A DNA stretch of 64,000 nucleotides from JAFGJQ01 sp964495075. Its GTDB lineage: Bacteria; Planctomycetota; Phycisphaerae; UBA1845. The stretch covers positions 62,001-126,000 of the forward strand of contig CAZBUJ010000003.1 of NCBI GenBank assembly GCA_964495075.1. The letters run 5' to 3'. Shown here in pieces: positions 16,827 through 24,982 of the stretch. A program made the position numbers and the translations under genes. Under the pieces are notes generated by a model. That model made no database searches, was not told where the DNA came from, and saw only the letters and a program-made list of their open reading frames with translations. The stretch's first letter is position 1, and each line of letters opens with the position of its first letter.

Positions 16827-18566
16827 TCATCCAGGCAGTCTCGTGCATTCCATGACCATGTAGGGTGGGATGATCTCGCACTGTTGGATCCGCAGCCCAG
16901 CATCTCTGGCCGTTCGGCGGGCGTGGTGCCCGACCACGCGCTCCCCCCCGCCGCGGTAGACAATCATCAACAGGGACGCGGCCCGTTCGTCGTCCAGGAC
17001 GCGGCGGAGTTCCCCGATCAGCCGCTCGTCGTCGTGGAGCGGCCGGAGGTTTCGATAAACGAGGCGTTTGGTCCGTCCGACGGCGGTCTGGAAGGTAATG
17101 GTGTAATCAGCCCAGTGCACGTCGTGGCCGCGGTCGGGCCCGCTCGTGTTGGGGAACTCGCCGAAGCGAAACGCATGGGCGCCCGGTCGACGGAGCACCG
17201 CGCCGCGGTAGAAGAGGGTGCGATGGAGATGCGGCCGTTTCGCCGCCAGGCCCGACTCGGCGAGGCACGTGACGAGGATGCGGTCTTGCGTGGCGAACCG
17301 GTCAAACAGAAACGCGTTCAACTCTCGGCACGTACGGGTCCGGTTGAAGCCTTCCGCTCGGTGGGTATCGGCCTGTTCCCGTTGGTCGTACAAATGCTGG
17401 ATCAGCGCACGGCAGGAGACAAGGTGGAGCACGGCGCAGGCGGAGACGAGCAGGTACAGTGCCGTGCTCACGAATCGCTTCGCCGCGCGGCGCTTACCGG
17501 CGGGATCGGTGAAGGCGAACAGGGCGGCCCGGCAGGCGGCAAACGCGAAAACGAACCAGCATGGGTACAGGGGCGCCAAAAAACGCGATGAGATACTGTC
17601 TAACGATACGGTGGATGCGCTGTGCAGGAGCACAGCGCAGTAAGCAATCGACACCGCCGCCACGTAGAGGATGATCGCGCGATACCGCCTGACGTCGGGA
17701 ACGTGACTACGAAGAACTGGCACCGCGACGATGACGGCCAGGGCAAACAGGGCCAGTGCTGCCGGTGCGAGGTCGAGCCAGACGGTCGCGGCAAGCCGTT
17801 CCACGTTTTCCGCCAGGGAGCGTGTGGCGGGCGAACGCGGTCCGTGCAGCGTCCCAGTGAGCCAGTAATTGCGCAGCAGGAACAACGCGACCGGCACACC
17901 GGACGCGATCAGCCAGGCCACGTATTGCCATGCCCAGCGCCCGTCGCGCTTGCGATGGAAACCCACTTCGATGACCGTGTAGACGGCGAATGCGGCCAGC
18001 ACGGCGTATCCCGAGTAACGGCTCAAGACGACGAGTGCGACACACGCGGCGGCCAGTGCGTGGTCCCGGACGCGTCGACTCTGCTGATGCCGGATCAGGA
18101 AATAGACATGCAACGTGAGAAACAGGCAGAACGGCTGCTCCGACCAGGCCGCCTCGTGGATAACCAGGAAGCCGGGCAGGGCGAAGACCAGCACCACAAA
18201 AAGGACCGTCAGCAGTGTGCTCGCGCCGAGCCGACGGAGCATGCCGGCGCAGGTCACCAGCACGGCCGCCACGTTGAGGCCGGACAGGATCGCCGCGGCC
18301 CCGGCGGGAAACGGGGTCAAAGTCATACAGAGGCTGACCAGGAACGGATAGAGCGGCGGCCAGGTGGGCCGCACCCAGAAGTCCCACGCGTAGTGCATCT
18401 TGGTGGCGAAGAGCAGGTACCAGGCGGAATCACTGGTGACTCGTATGCCCGCGTCGAGAATCACGATCAGCCAGTACAGTCCGAGCGTGCCGGCCAAGAG
18501 GAATGGCGTCTGCCGGGCGGCGAATGAGACGAGTGCAGCACGGGTACTGGGTTTCTGCTCAGCCAT
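16827..18566 (-). CDS. GT-C-like polytopic membrane glycosyltransferase
   Basis: 579 residues with about 10-12 membrane helices and a C-terminal soluble part (about 400-579). The first extracytoplasmic loop has VTSDSAWYLLFATKMHYAWD, the place of the catalytic acidic residue in ArnT/PMT-type (GT39/GT83) enzymes. RPTWPPLYPFLVSL follows, a typical 'PxYPxL' segment. Such enzymes use polyprenyl-phosphate sugars on the outer face of the membrane. The nearby UbiA-type gene could supply the lipid carrier. ATG 18566 is preferred over GTG 18590 because the N-terminus then reads MAEQKPS before the first helix; no strong ribosome-binding site is present at either. Confidence 0.75.
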   Translation of the reverse strand: MAEQKPSTRAALVSFAARQTPFLLAGTLGLYWLIVILDAGIRVTSDSAWYLLFATKMHYAWDFWVRPTWPPLYPFLVSLCMTLTPFPAGAAAILSGLNVAAVLVTCAGMLRRLGASTLLTVLFVVLVFALPGFLVIHEAAWSEQPFCLFLTLHVYFLIRHQQSRRVRDHALAAACVALVVLSRYSGYAVLAAFAVYTVIEVGFHRKRDGRWAWQYVAWLIASGVPVALFLLRNYWLTGTLHGPRSPATRSLAENVERLAATVWLDLAPAALALFALAVIVAVPVLRSHVPDVRRYRAIILYVAAVSIAYCAVLLHSASTVSLDSISSRFLAPLYPCWFVFAFAACRAALFAFTDPAGKRRAAKRFVSTALYLLVSACAVLHLVSCRALIQHLYDQREQADTHRAEGFNRTRTCRELNAFLFDRFATQDRILVTCLAESGLAAKRPHLHRTLFYRGAVLRRPGAHAFRFGEFPNTSGPDRGHDVHWADYTITFQTAVGRTKRLVYRNLRPLHDDERLIGELRRVLDDERAASLLMIVYRGGGERVVGHHARRTARDAGLRIQQCEIIPPYMVMECTRLPG

Positions 18567-19753
18567 CTTGCCGCTCTCGGTGGGCCTCACGGATCAGCGG
18601 TCGCCAGGTGCTCTGCGTGCCGCGTTCGTTCGTGGCCGGTCCGGCCCGCGATGCGGACCGCGGGTGGTTTCGATTGATCCGTCGGCCGTCTCGTCAGCAT
18701 CCGGGTTTTGCAGGATGAACAGTGACACGACTTTCGGAACTTCTGTGAAGAATGCCTCCACAAACGCGGAGTGTACCCGCCTGGATCTGCCGGTGCTTCG
18801 CCCGGTTTGGTGGGCATTCTAGCAGAGCATTTCGCGAATCGCGAACGTGGCGGCCACGATGTCTCGCGCCCGCGAGTAGCTCCGTCCGCCGACGCAGAGG
18901 TGGGCCGGCCATGCCTCGCGACGCGCGCGGACGCGTTGACGTAAAGCACGCGTGCCGCGCAGCGAATGTGGTGAGCACGCGTTCGCGCCTTCGAAATGTG
19001 GATTCTACGATATCTCAGTTCCCCCCTATTACGCAAACGTATCCGGTCATGACTGAAAACGCAAGGCGCGGCGGACTCGCGTATCGCGCCTCGCACACCG
19101 CGCTTCACCCTCGCGCTTCGTCCTCGCGCTCCATCCCTCGTGGTCCTTCCCCACGTGCCAGGCCTCGCGCGTCATCCCCACGTTCCATCCTCGCGCTTCC
19201 TCCTCGCGCTCCATCCCTCGTGCTCCTTCCCCACGTGCCAGGCCTCGCGCGTCATCCCCACGTTTCATCCTCGCGCTTCGTCCTCGCGCTCCATCCCTCG
19301 TGCTCCTTCCCCACACGCCAGGCCTCGCGCGTCATCCCCACGTTTCGTCCCCGCGCACCGTCCCTCGCGGTTCCGGCTGCGCGTTTCGGGCTGCGCGGCC
19401 CAGCCCTCGCGACTGTCGGGCGTTGACGTTGGGCAGTTGCGCTCTGCCCGCCACTTCGCCCATGGGGATCGTCCGCATGGAGAAGAGGCGGGCGGTTGTA
19501 TCGCAACCATCCTGCATGCGTAGACGCGGAGAAATCGATACAAGCGATCGGTGCCGTAAAGTAAAGTCGACGCTTGGGGGGCATGGCACTCCGACGAAGA
19601 GCGGAGCCGGACGCGAGGTCGCGAGGGGAGAGCACCCAGCCAAACGAACGTCACGCGCAGCAGAATCACGCTACGCGACCCGAGATCATGGCACGTGACG
19701 CGAGATCACAACGCGCAACGGAAGACAATTGCGTCCCGAGCACCCCGGAATCG
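18567..19753. other. 1.19-kb non-coding region
   Basis: No ORF here has protein-like composition. The stretch 19111-19350 is a tandem repeat listed separately. A near-palindrome (TTCGCGA-A-TCGCGAA, 18831-18845) could be an operator. The rest is GC-rich with runs of CG dinucleotides. Confidence 0.5.
19111..19350. repeat. Three tandem copies of an 80-bp unit
   Basis: Units begin at 19111, 19191 and 19271, each with TCGCGCTTC at its start and CCTCGCGCGTCATCCCCACG near its end. They differ by only a few bases, and the third breaks down near 19350. Short internal echoes (CCTCGCGCTCC, CCTCGCGC) suggest that the unit itself grew from a smaller motif. Since 80 is not a multiple of 3, each copy is read in a different frame, and several frames on both strands stay open by chance. 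That argues against a protein-coding repeat. Confidence 0.9.
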
Positions 19754-20788
19754 TCAATCCGGCAGGGCCGGGTAGGCGGGTGGCCGGCCCTGGAGGACGG
19801 CGATGACATCGTCGACGACACGTTCCATGCGTCCGATGCCGGCGGCCGTGCGGGCGCCGATATGGGCGGACAGCAACACGTTGGGGACATCGAAAATCGG
19901 ATGATCGGGCGGGGGCGGTTCCGGCTCGTAGACATCCAACGCGGCCCCGGCGATCGCAATGCGTCCGAACGCGCCGGCGGGCGATCCTTTTTCCGCGGCG
20001 TCGGCGTGCGCGCCGGGTCGGAGGGTACCGGCATGCGCGCCGCGTTGCAGGGCGGCGGCCAGGGCGTCCAGATCGACCACCGCACCACGTGACGTGTTGA
20101 TGAGGGTCGCGGTCGGCTTCATCGTGGCCAGCGCCGTGGCGTCGATCAGTCGTTCGGTCAGCGGGGTCAGCGGGACGTGCAGTGACACCACATCGGCGGC
20201 CCGGAACAGGTCGGGTTTGTCCATCGGCTCGGCGGAGAAGCCCAACGGCCCCACGTCAACAATGTCGTTGTAGATCACCCGCATGCCCAGTCCGAGGGCG
20301 CCGATCCGGCCGACGCATTGGCCGATCCGTCCCATCCCGATGATCCCCAAGGTCAATCCGTGCAGTTCGCGACTGCTCGCTTGGGCACGGGCTTCCATGA
20401 AACGGGCCTGGCGCACGGCGGTATCGGCCCACACGAGGCGGCGCTCCAGCCCGATCATGAGGCCGACAGTGAGTTCGGCGACCGAATGGGTAGCGGCGGC
20501 CGGCGTGCTCACGACGACGATGCCGCGTTCGTGGGCGGCGGCGAGGTCGATGTTGTCGAGGCCGACGCCGGCCCGACCGATCACGCGGAGTCGATGGGCT
20601 CGGTCGAGCAGCTCGCGGGTCACGCGGGCGTAGGTGCGTACGAGTAATGCGTCGGCATCGTCAATGGCCGCGGCGAGGGTGTCCGGATCGCACGCCGGGA
20701 GTCGGACGACCCGACCAGCGCGTTCCAGATCGGCCATCGCGTCAGGGCCGTACGACTCGGCGACCACGATCTTCGCGTCGGTTGACAT
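19754..20788 (-). CDS. NAD-dependent D-2-hydroxyacid dehydrogenase (3-phosphoglycerate dehydrogenase-like)
   Basis: 344 residues. The catalytic domain flanks a Rossmann NAD domain with GIIGMGRIGQ at about 148-157. The catalytic Arg is in INTSRGAVVD (R234), the Glu in ALDVYEPEP (E288) and the His in LSAHIGA (H309). Substrate-side RAGVGLDNID resembles serine-pathway 3-phosphoglycerate dehydrogenases, but the regulatory ACT domain is absent, so other 2-hydroxyacids are possible. Unusually, about 25 residues (250-275) are inserted between the catalytic Arg and Glu where relatives have a short ESGRIAGAALD-type turn. ATG 20788 is used; a GTG precedes it by one codon. It follows the ABC permease gene by 52 bp on the same strand. 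Confidence 0.85.
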   Translation of the reverse strand: MSTDAKIVVAESYGPDAMADLERAGRVVRLPACDPDTLAAAIDDADALLVRTYARVTRELLDRAHRLRVIGRAGVGLDNIDLAAAHERGIVVVSTPAAATHSVAELTVGLMIGLERRLVWADTAVRQARFMEARAQASSRELHGLTLGIIGMGRIGQCVGRIGALGLGMRVIYNDIVDVGPLGFSAEPMDKPDLFRAADVVSLHVPLTPLTERLIDATALATMKPTATLINTSRGAVVDLDALAAALQRGAHAGTLRPGAHADAAEKGSPAGAFGRIAIAGAALDVYEPEPPPPDHPIFDVPNVLLSAHIGARTAAGIGRMERVVDDVIAVLQGRPPAYPALPD

Positions 20789-20840
20789 CACACGGGTATC
20801 CGGATGGGGCGGTCGTCCCTGGCAGCCGGCGTCCGCCGAG

Positions 20841-22046
20841 TCACTCGTAGCGCAGCGCCTCCACGGGATCCAGCCGTGAGGCGCGGACGGCGGGATAGAT
20901 CCCGCTGAGGATCCCGACGGCGGTGGCCATGATCAGGGCCAGATAAACGCTGGAAGCCGGCGTGTACGTGTGCAGCACGCCGGTATAGTTTTCGAGCAGG
21001 TCGGCGAACGCGATGCCGAGCAGGATGCCCAGTGCCCCGCCGAGCACGCTGATGATGCAGGCCTCGATAAGGAACTGGGCGAGGATGACCATTCCGGTCG
21101 CGCCCACGGCGATTCGCACGCCGATTTCGCGGGTCCGCTCGGTGACGGAGACGAGCATGATATTCATGATCCCAATGCCGCCGACCACGAGCGATATCCC
21201 GGCGATGCTGCCGAGGACAATGGTGAAGATCTGGGTCACGTCGGCGAGCTGGGCCTTGAACTGCTCCTGGGTGTAAATCTGAAAGTCATCGTCCGCGCCG
21301 GCCCGGATGCTGTGCTCGCGACGGAGCGTCCGCTTGACCTGCTGGATGGTGGCTTCCAGGAGACTTCGATTGGGGGCCTGCACGGTGATCATCATCAGGT
21401 TTCGCATGCCGAACATGCGTTTCATGGCGGTGGAGACGGGCACGATCACCTGGTCGTCCACGTCGCGGAAGCCCAGCACGCCTTTCTTCTCCATCACGCC
21501 GATCACGGTGAAAGGCATGCCTCGAATCTTGACTCGGTAGTCGACGGCGGCCGACTCCCCGAACAGCTCCTCCTTGACCTTGTAGCCGAGCACGCACACC
21601 TTGCGTTCCGCCCGGACCTCTTCCGGGGTGATGAACTGCCCTTCGGCCACCTTGTAGTTGTTGATCGTCGCGTAGGCATCGGTTGTGCCGAGCACGGTCA
21701 CGCTTCGATTCTTCCGGAAGTACTTGATCTGAGCTCCACTCTGGACTTCCGGGGCGACGGCCCGGACGAGCTTGCACTCTGTGAGCGCCTCGGCATCCTC
21801 CACGGTCAGCGAGGGGAGGACGGCGTGTCGGCTCTGGCGCTGGCCCGAGCCGTTCATGACCATGATCTGGTCCGCGCCCATGGACTCGAAGCGGCGGAGG
21901 ATGTCGCGGTTGGCGCCTTCGAGAATCGACATGGCCGACACGACGGCCGACACGCCGATGATCACGCCCAACGTGGCCAGGAGTGACCGCAGGAGGTTGG
22001 CCAGCAGACCACGAATCGCCATGATGCAGATACGGAGGAAGAACAA
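20841..22046 (-). CDS. MacB/FtsX-type ABC transporter permease
   Basis: 401 residues in the MacB topology. A first helix at about 15-37 (LLATLGVIIGVSAVVSAMSI) is followed by a large periplasmic MacB_PCD domain (about 38-270) and three C-terminal FtsX helices (GIGIMNIMLVSVTERTREIG, AQFLIEACIISVLGGALGI and AVGILSGIYPAVRASRLDPV). The TTG at 22046 is chosen because AGAGGTGG ends 6 bases before it and the ATPase stop lies 12 bp upstream, which indicates coupled translation; ATG 22022 has no such site. Together with the next two genes it forms a tripartite-type exporter. No outer-membrane TolC gene is in the window. Confidence 0.9.
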   Translation of the reverse strand: MFFLRICIMAIRGLLANLLRSLLATLGVIIGVSAVVSAMSILEGANRDILRRFESMGADQIMVMNGSGQRQSRHAVLPSLTVEDAEALTECKLVRAVAPEVQSGAQIKYFRKNRSVTVLGTTDAYATINNYKVAEGQFITPEEVRAERKVCVLGYKVKEELFGESAAVDYRVKIRGMPFTVIGVMEKKGVLGFRDVDDQVIVPVSTAMKRMFGMRNLMMITVQAPNRSLLEATIQQVKRTLRREHSIRAGADDDFQIYTQEQFKAQLADVTQIFTIVLGSIAGISLVVGGIGIMNIMLVSVTERTREIGVRIAVGATGMVILAQFLIEACIISVLGGALGILLGIAFADLLENYTGVLHTYTPASSVYLALIMATAVGILSGIYPAVRASRLDPVEALRYE

Positions 22047-22058
22047 GCGTTGCCACCT

Positions 22059-22841
22059 CTACTCGATAATCGTGCCGGGCGAGCCGGCATGCTTCCGCGG
22101 GGACGCGGCGCCCGGCGTCGTCCGGGCCCCCGCCGGGCGGCCGGGTCCGACCAATTCCGCTCGCAGCCGGTCATCCACCGGGCTATCGCCGACGATCCTG
22201 CCATCCTTCATCCGAATCAACCGCTGCGCCTGCACGGCCACGTCCATTTCATGCGTTACGAGCACGATGGTCACGCCGGACCGATGCAGGGAATGAAAGA
22301 CCTCGATGATCTGCGCGCCGGTCCGGGAGTCCAGATTGCCCGTCGGCTCGTCGGCGAAAATCAGTCGGGGGTTGTTGACGATGGCGCGAGCGATGGCCAC
22401 CCGCTGCCGCTCACCACCGGACAGCTCGCTGGGCTTATGGCGAGCCCGCTCGGCGAGTCCAACCCGTTCCAGCGCCACGCGGGCCGCCTTCCGGGTATCG
22501 CGCTGGCGCCCGTAGATCAACGGCACCGCGACGTTATCGATGGCGGAGGTGCGGTTGATCAGATTGAACGTCTGAAACACGAAGCCGATATCGCGATTCC
22601 GCACGGCGGCCAGTTGACGGTCGGTCATCTTGTGCACGGGACGGCCGTCGAACTCGTAGAACCCGAACGGCGGCCGGGCGAGGCAGCCGAGCAGATGCAG
22701 GAGCGGGCTCTTGCCACTGCCCGACGCGCCGGTGATGCTGACGAACTCGCCGGCGTCGATCGCCAGGTCGACGCCGTCCAGCGCGTGCACGACCGAGTCG
22801 CCCATGGGGTAGAGTTTGGAGAGTTGAAAGACGCGAATCAT
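22059..22841 (-). CDS. ABC transporter ATPase (MacB/LolD type) with unusual Walker A
   Basis: 260 residues. It has Q-loop FVFQTFNLI, signature LSGGERQRVAIARAI, Walker B LIFADEPTGNLDS and H-loop VTHE, all typical of the MacB/LolD group. The Walker A motif reads GASGSGKSPLL: the residue after the Mg-binding Ser (position 46) is Pro (codon CCG) instead of the near-invariant Thr (ACG). This could weaken ATP binding. The C-terminus has an extra 45-residue Pro/Gly/Ala tail. ATG 22841 gives the normal family start MIRVFQLSKLYPMGD; an earlier in-frame ATG at 22862 adds seven residues. It lies between the HlyD-like adaptor and the permease. Confidence 0.92.
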   Translation of the reverse strand: MIRVFQLSKLYPMGDSVVHALDGVDLAIDAGEFVSITGASGSGKSPLLHLLGCLARPPFGFYEFDGRPVHKMTDRQLAAVRNRDIGFVFQTFNLINRTSAIDNVAVPLIYGRQRDTRKAARVALERVGLAERARHKPSELSGGERQRVAIARAIVNNPRLIFADEPTGNLDSRTGAQIIEVFHSLHRSGVTIVLVTHEMDVAVQAQRLIRMKDGRIVGDSPVDDRLRAELVGPGRPAGARTTPGAASPRKHAGSPGTIIE

Positions 22842-22901
22842 GATTGGCCACCGCGGGGGCATCGTCCATCATGCCGACCCGTCCGCCCGCGGTCGGCGAG
22901 C

Positions 22902-24290
22902 TCAGCTTCGCCGATCCTCCTCCTCGCGTTCTTTCTCTGTCTTCTGCGGCAACTTCGTGAACACCTCATCGCCTTCCTTGACGCCCTCGAGTACCTGGGC
23001 GTACATGCCGTTGTCGAGCCCGATCTTGCACCGGCGGAACTCGGGGGCCGACTCCACCCCGCCCGGTTCCCGGGCCACCAGGTAGACGCCCAGCTCGTCG
23101 TCGGGGCCGCGCTTGATCGCCTCGTGCGGCACGAGAACCGCTTCGTAAACCGACTTGGCCGTAAACCGCACGTCGGCCTGCATGGACGACATCAGCAACG
23201 GCCGGTTTTCACTCGTCACGCGGATATCCACAAGATAGGTCACGATCGACGAACCGGATTTCGGCTCAGGGTAGATCCGCTCGATAACCCCCTCGAAGTC
23301 GTCCTCACGGAACGCCTCGACGTGGATCTCCACCGGCACGCCCGTTTCGATCGGCGGCACTTTGTCGGGGGCGTCCGCAGCCGCGTCGGTGGTGGCGCTC
23401 GCCACGCGGTGGTGACCCGGCCGGGCGCTCCGCGGGGCGATGCGGATGACCTCGCCGACGTCGGCCTCGTCCACTTCGGCCCGCACGTAGCAGGTGCTCC
23501 AGTCCGCGATGCTGGCCAGCACGGTGCCCCCGGTGATGGTCGTCTTGCCGCCCTGAATCACCTCACCCTCCTCGACGAACACCTCGGCCACCATGCCGTC
23601 CACCGGGGCGATAATGTCGGTCTTCTCGAGCCGCTTGCGGGCATCGCCAAGGGTGGTCTTGGCGGACTCCACCGCCGCCTCGGACAACGACACGTCCTTT
23701 TCCGCCAGTTCAACGGCCTTCTGCGCCTGGGTGACGTCAGCCGTGGCGGACTCAATCTGGGCCAACAGTTCCAGGTACGAAGCTTGGGCGCGGTAATACT
23801 CGATCGGCGGCTCCTGCTCCTTTTCGTACAGACGTTGCTTATGTTCATAGTCGGCCCGGGTGTAGTCCAGCCGGGCCTTCAGGCCGGCCAGTCGCGACTC
23901 AGCGGACTTGATCCCACTGGTCTTCCGCTCATCGAGCGTGACTTTCGCCCGGGCGAGGCTGATTTCCGACCGCAGGAGTTCCTGCTCGGCTCGATAGACG
24001 TTGCGCTCTTCGTCATCGCGCCGGAGCCGCAGGAGCAGGTCGCCTTCCTGGACCATATCGCCGGCGGTGACCAGCACCTCCTCCACTTCGCCACTGGCCT
24101 CGGCCTTGATCTCGCGGCGGGAATCGGGGATCACCTTGCCGGCCGCGTCAATGGGGATGGTGAGATCCCCGCGGGAGACGCGGGCGGTCTCCCCTTTCAG
24201 CACGCCGAATTCCATGCGCATGCCGCGGAGGTAGAGATAGCCGAGCACCAACAGTCCCAGGAGGGGCACCCAGATCAGCACTTTCTTCAT
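22902..24290 (-). CDS. HlyD/MacA-like periplasmic adaptor
   Basis: 462 residues. An N-terminal membrane anchor (MKKVLIWVPLLGLLVLGYLY) is followed by a barrel/lipoyl half (VIPDSRREIKAEASGEVEEV, VQEGDLLLRL) and a long alpha-hairpin (about 100-215, Glu/Lys/Ala/Leu rich). The second lipoyl half is TDIIAPVDGMVAEVFVEEGE. Beta-barrel and membrane-proximal domains follow. This is the membrane-fusion component that would link the MacB-type pair to an outer-membrane channel, or a stand-alone exporter adaptor. It is transcribed first in the set and ends 60 bp before the ATPase gene. Confidence 0.9.
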   Translation of the reverse strand: MKKVLIWVPLLGLLVLGYLYLRGMRMEFGVLKGETARVSRGDLTIPIDAAGKVIPDSRREIKAEASGEVEEVLVTAGDMVQEGDLLLRLRRDDEERNVYRAEQELLRSEISLARAKVTLDERKTSGIKSAESRLAGLKARLDYTRADYEHKQRLYEKEQEPPIEYYRAQASYLELLAQIESATADVTQAQKAVELAEKDVSLSEAAVESAKTTLGDARKRLEKTDIIAPVDGMVAEVFVEEGEVIQGGKTTITGGTVLASIADWSTCYVRAEVDEADVGEVIRIAPRSARPGHHRVASATTDAAADAPDKVPPIETGVPVEIHVEAFREDDFEGVIERIYPEPKSGSSIVTYLVDIRVTSENRPLLMSSMQADVRFTAKSVYEAVLVPHEAIKRGPDDELGVYLVAREPGGVESAPEFRRCKIGLDNGMYAQVLEGVKEGDEVFTKLPQKTEKEREEEDRRS

Positions 24291-24982
24291 GGCCACACCT
24301 GCCCATTCCACGAGTCCACGCCGACCGATGGCCGACCGCCTGACCGATCCGTCGCGCGCGGGCGCAATCCATCTTCCAGCAGACTATATCGTTGGCACAC
24401 AGAGTGGGCAATTGCGCGGCCCGGTTCCGGGGCATCCGGGTCTGTCGAATCTTGTATCATACGTTACGCGTGGTTCCGAGAATCCGGCGCCGACGTTGCC
24501 GCGAATACGTTGTGAATTGATGACGCCGCGCCCGTCACGGCACGCCATCGACCGACTCCCGGAGTCAACCGGGCACGGATCGTCGCCTCATCGCGATCGG
24601 GTCGATCGGCGCTGGACGCTTCCACGCAATGCACTATATGGTCAATCCTGCCGGCAGGCGGTATGCTGGCCCTCGCCCCGCGGCCGGACGCGCGGTGGGG
24701 AGTGGGATGGGGCGTGGGATGGGCGTGGGATGGGCGTGGGCTGGGAGCGGGACGCGGTTCCCGTCGTCCCCGGCCACGGTCGTCCGGGGCGCCGCCGTTT
24801 TGCGGTTCAGCGGGGGCGTGCCCGGATTCGCCGGCATCGACGGCGGGTGGGCGATCGTCGATTCCAGCCCGCCATTCCGTTCGCGCAACCCGGGCGAACC
24901 GGCGTCTGGCGTGTCGCGCGGTGCGGTTTCGGGAGCGGCGGATCGAGGTGAGTCACCGGTCGTCAATTGAGGACAGGTTGCC
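24291..24982. other. 692-bp intergenic region with a G-rich tract
   Basis: Divergent space between the adaptor gene and lnt. ORFs here (such as 24629-24970) have repetitive Gly/Arg/Ala-rich translations caused by the G-tract and no family features, so I do not call them genes. Promoters for both directions should lie here; none is clear by eye. Confidence 0.45.
24697..24751 (+). repeat. G-quadruplex-prone repeat, unit GGGATGGGCGT
   Basis: Ten runs of three or four G in 55 bases are separated by only 2-3 bases (AGT, AT, CGT, AT, CGT, AT, CGT, CT, AGC). An 11-bp unit is recognisable. Any four neighbouring runs satisfy the usual G4 rule, so the plus strand or its transcript could fold into quadruplexes. 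It lies 232 bp upstream of lnt. Confidence 0.8.

Noticed and set aside
19041..19523. ORFs spanning the 80-bp tandem repeat on both strands
   Set aside because: They are open only because the repeat lacks stops, and successive copies are read in different frames. The region is not a CRISPR array either: there are no unique spacers, and the unit is one continuous 80-bp sequence.
22050..24515. 821-codon plus-strand ORF opposite the ABC ATPase and adaptor
   Set aside because: It lacks domain structure and runs antisense to two well-defined genes.
24629..24970. 113-codon ORF across the G-rich tract
   Set aside because: Its Gly/Met/Trp/Arg repeats come from the G-tract, and it ends just before the lnt start with no family features.
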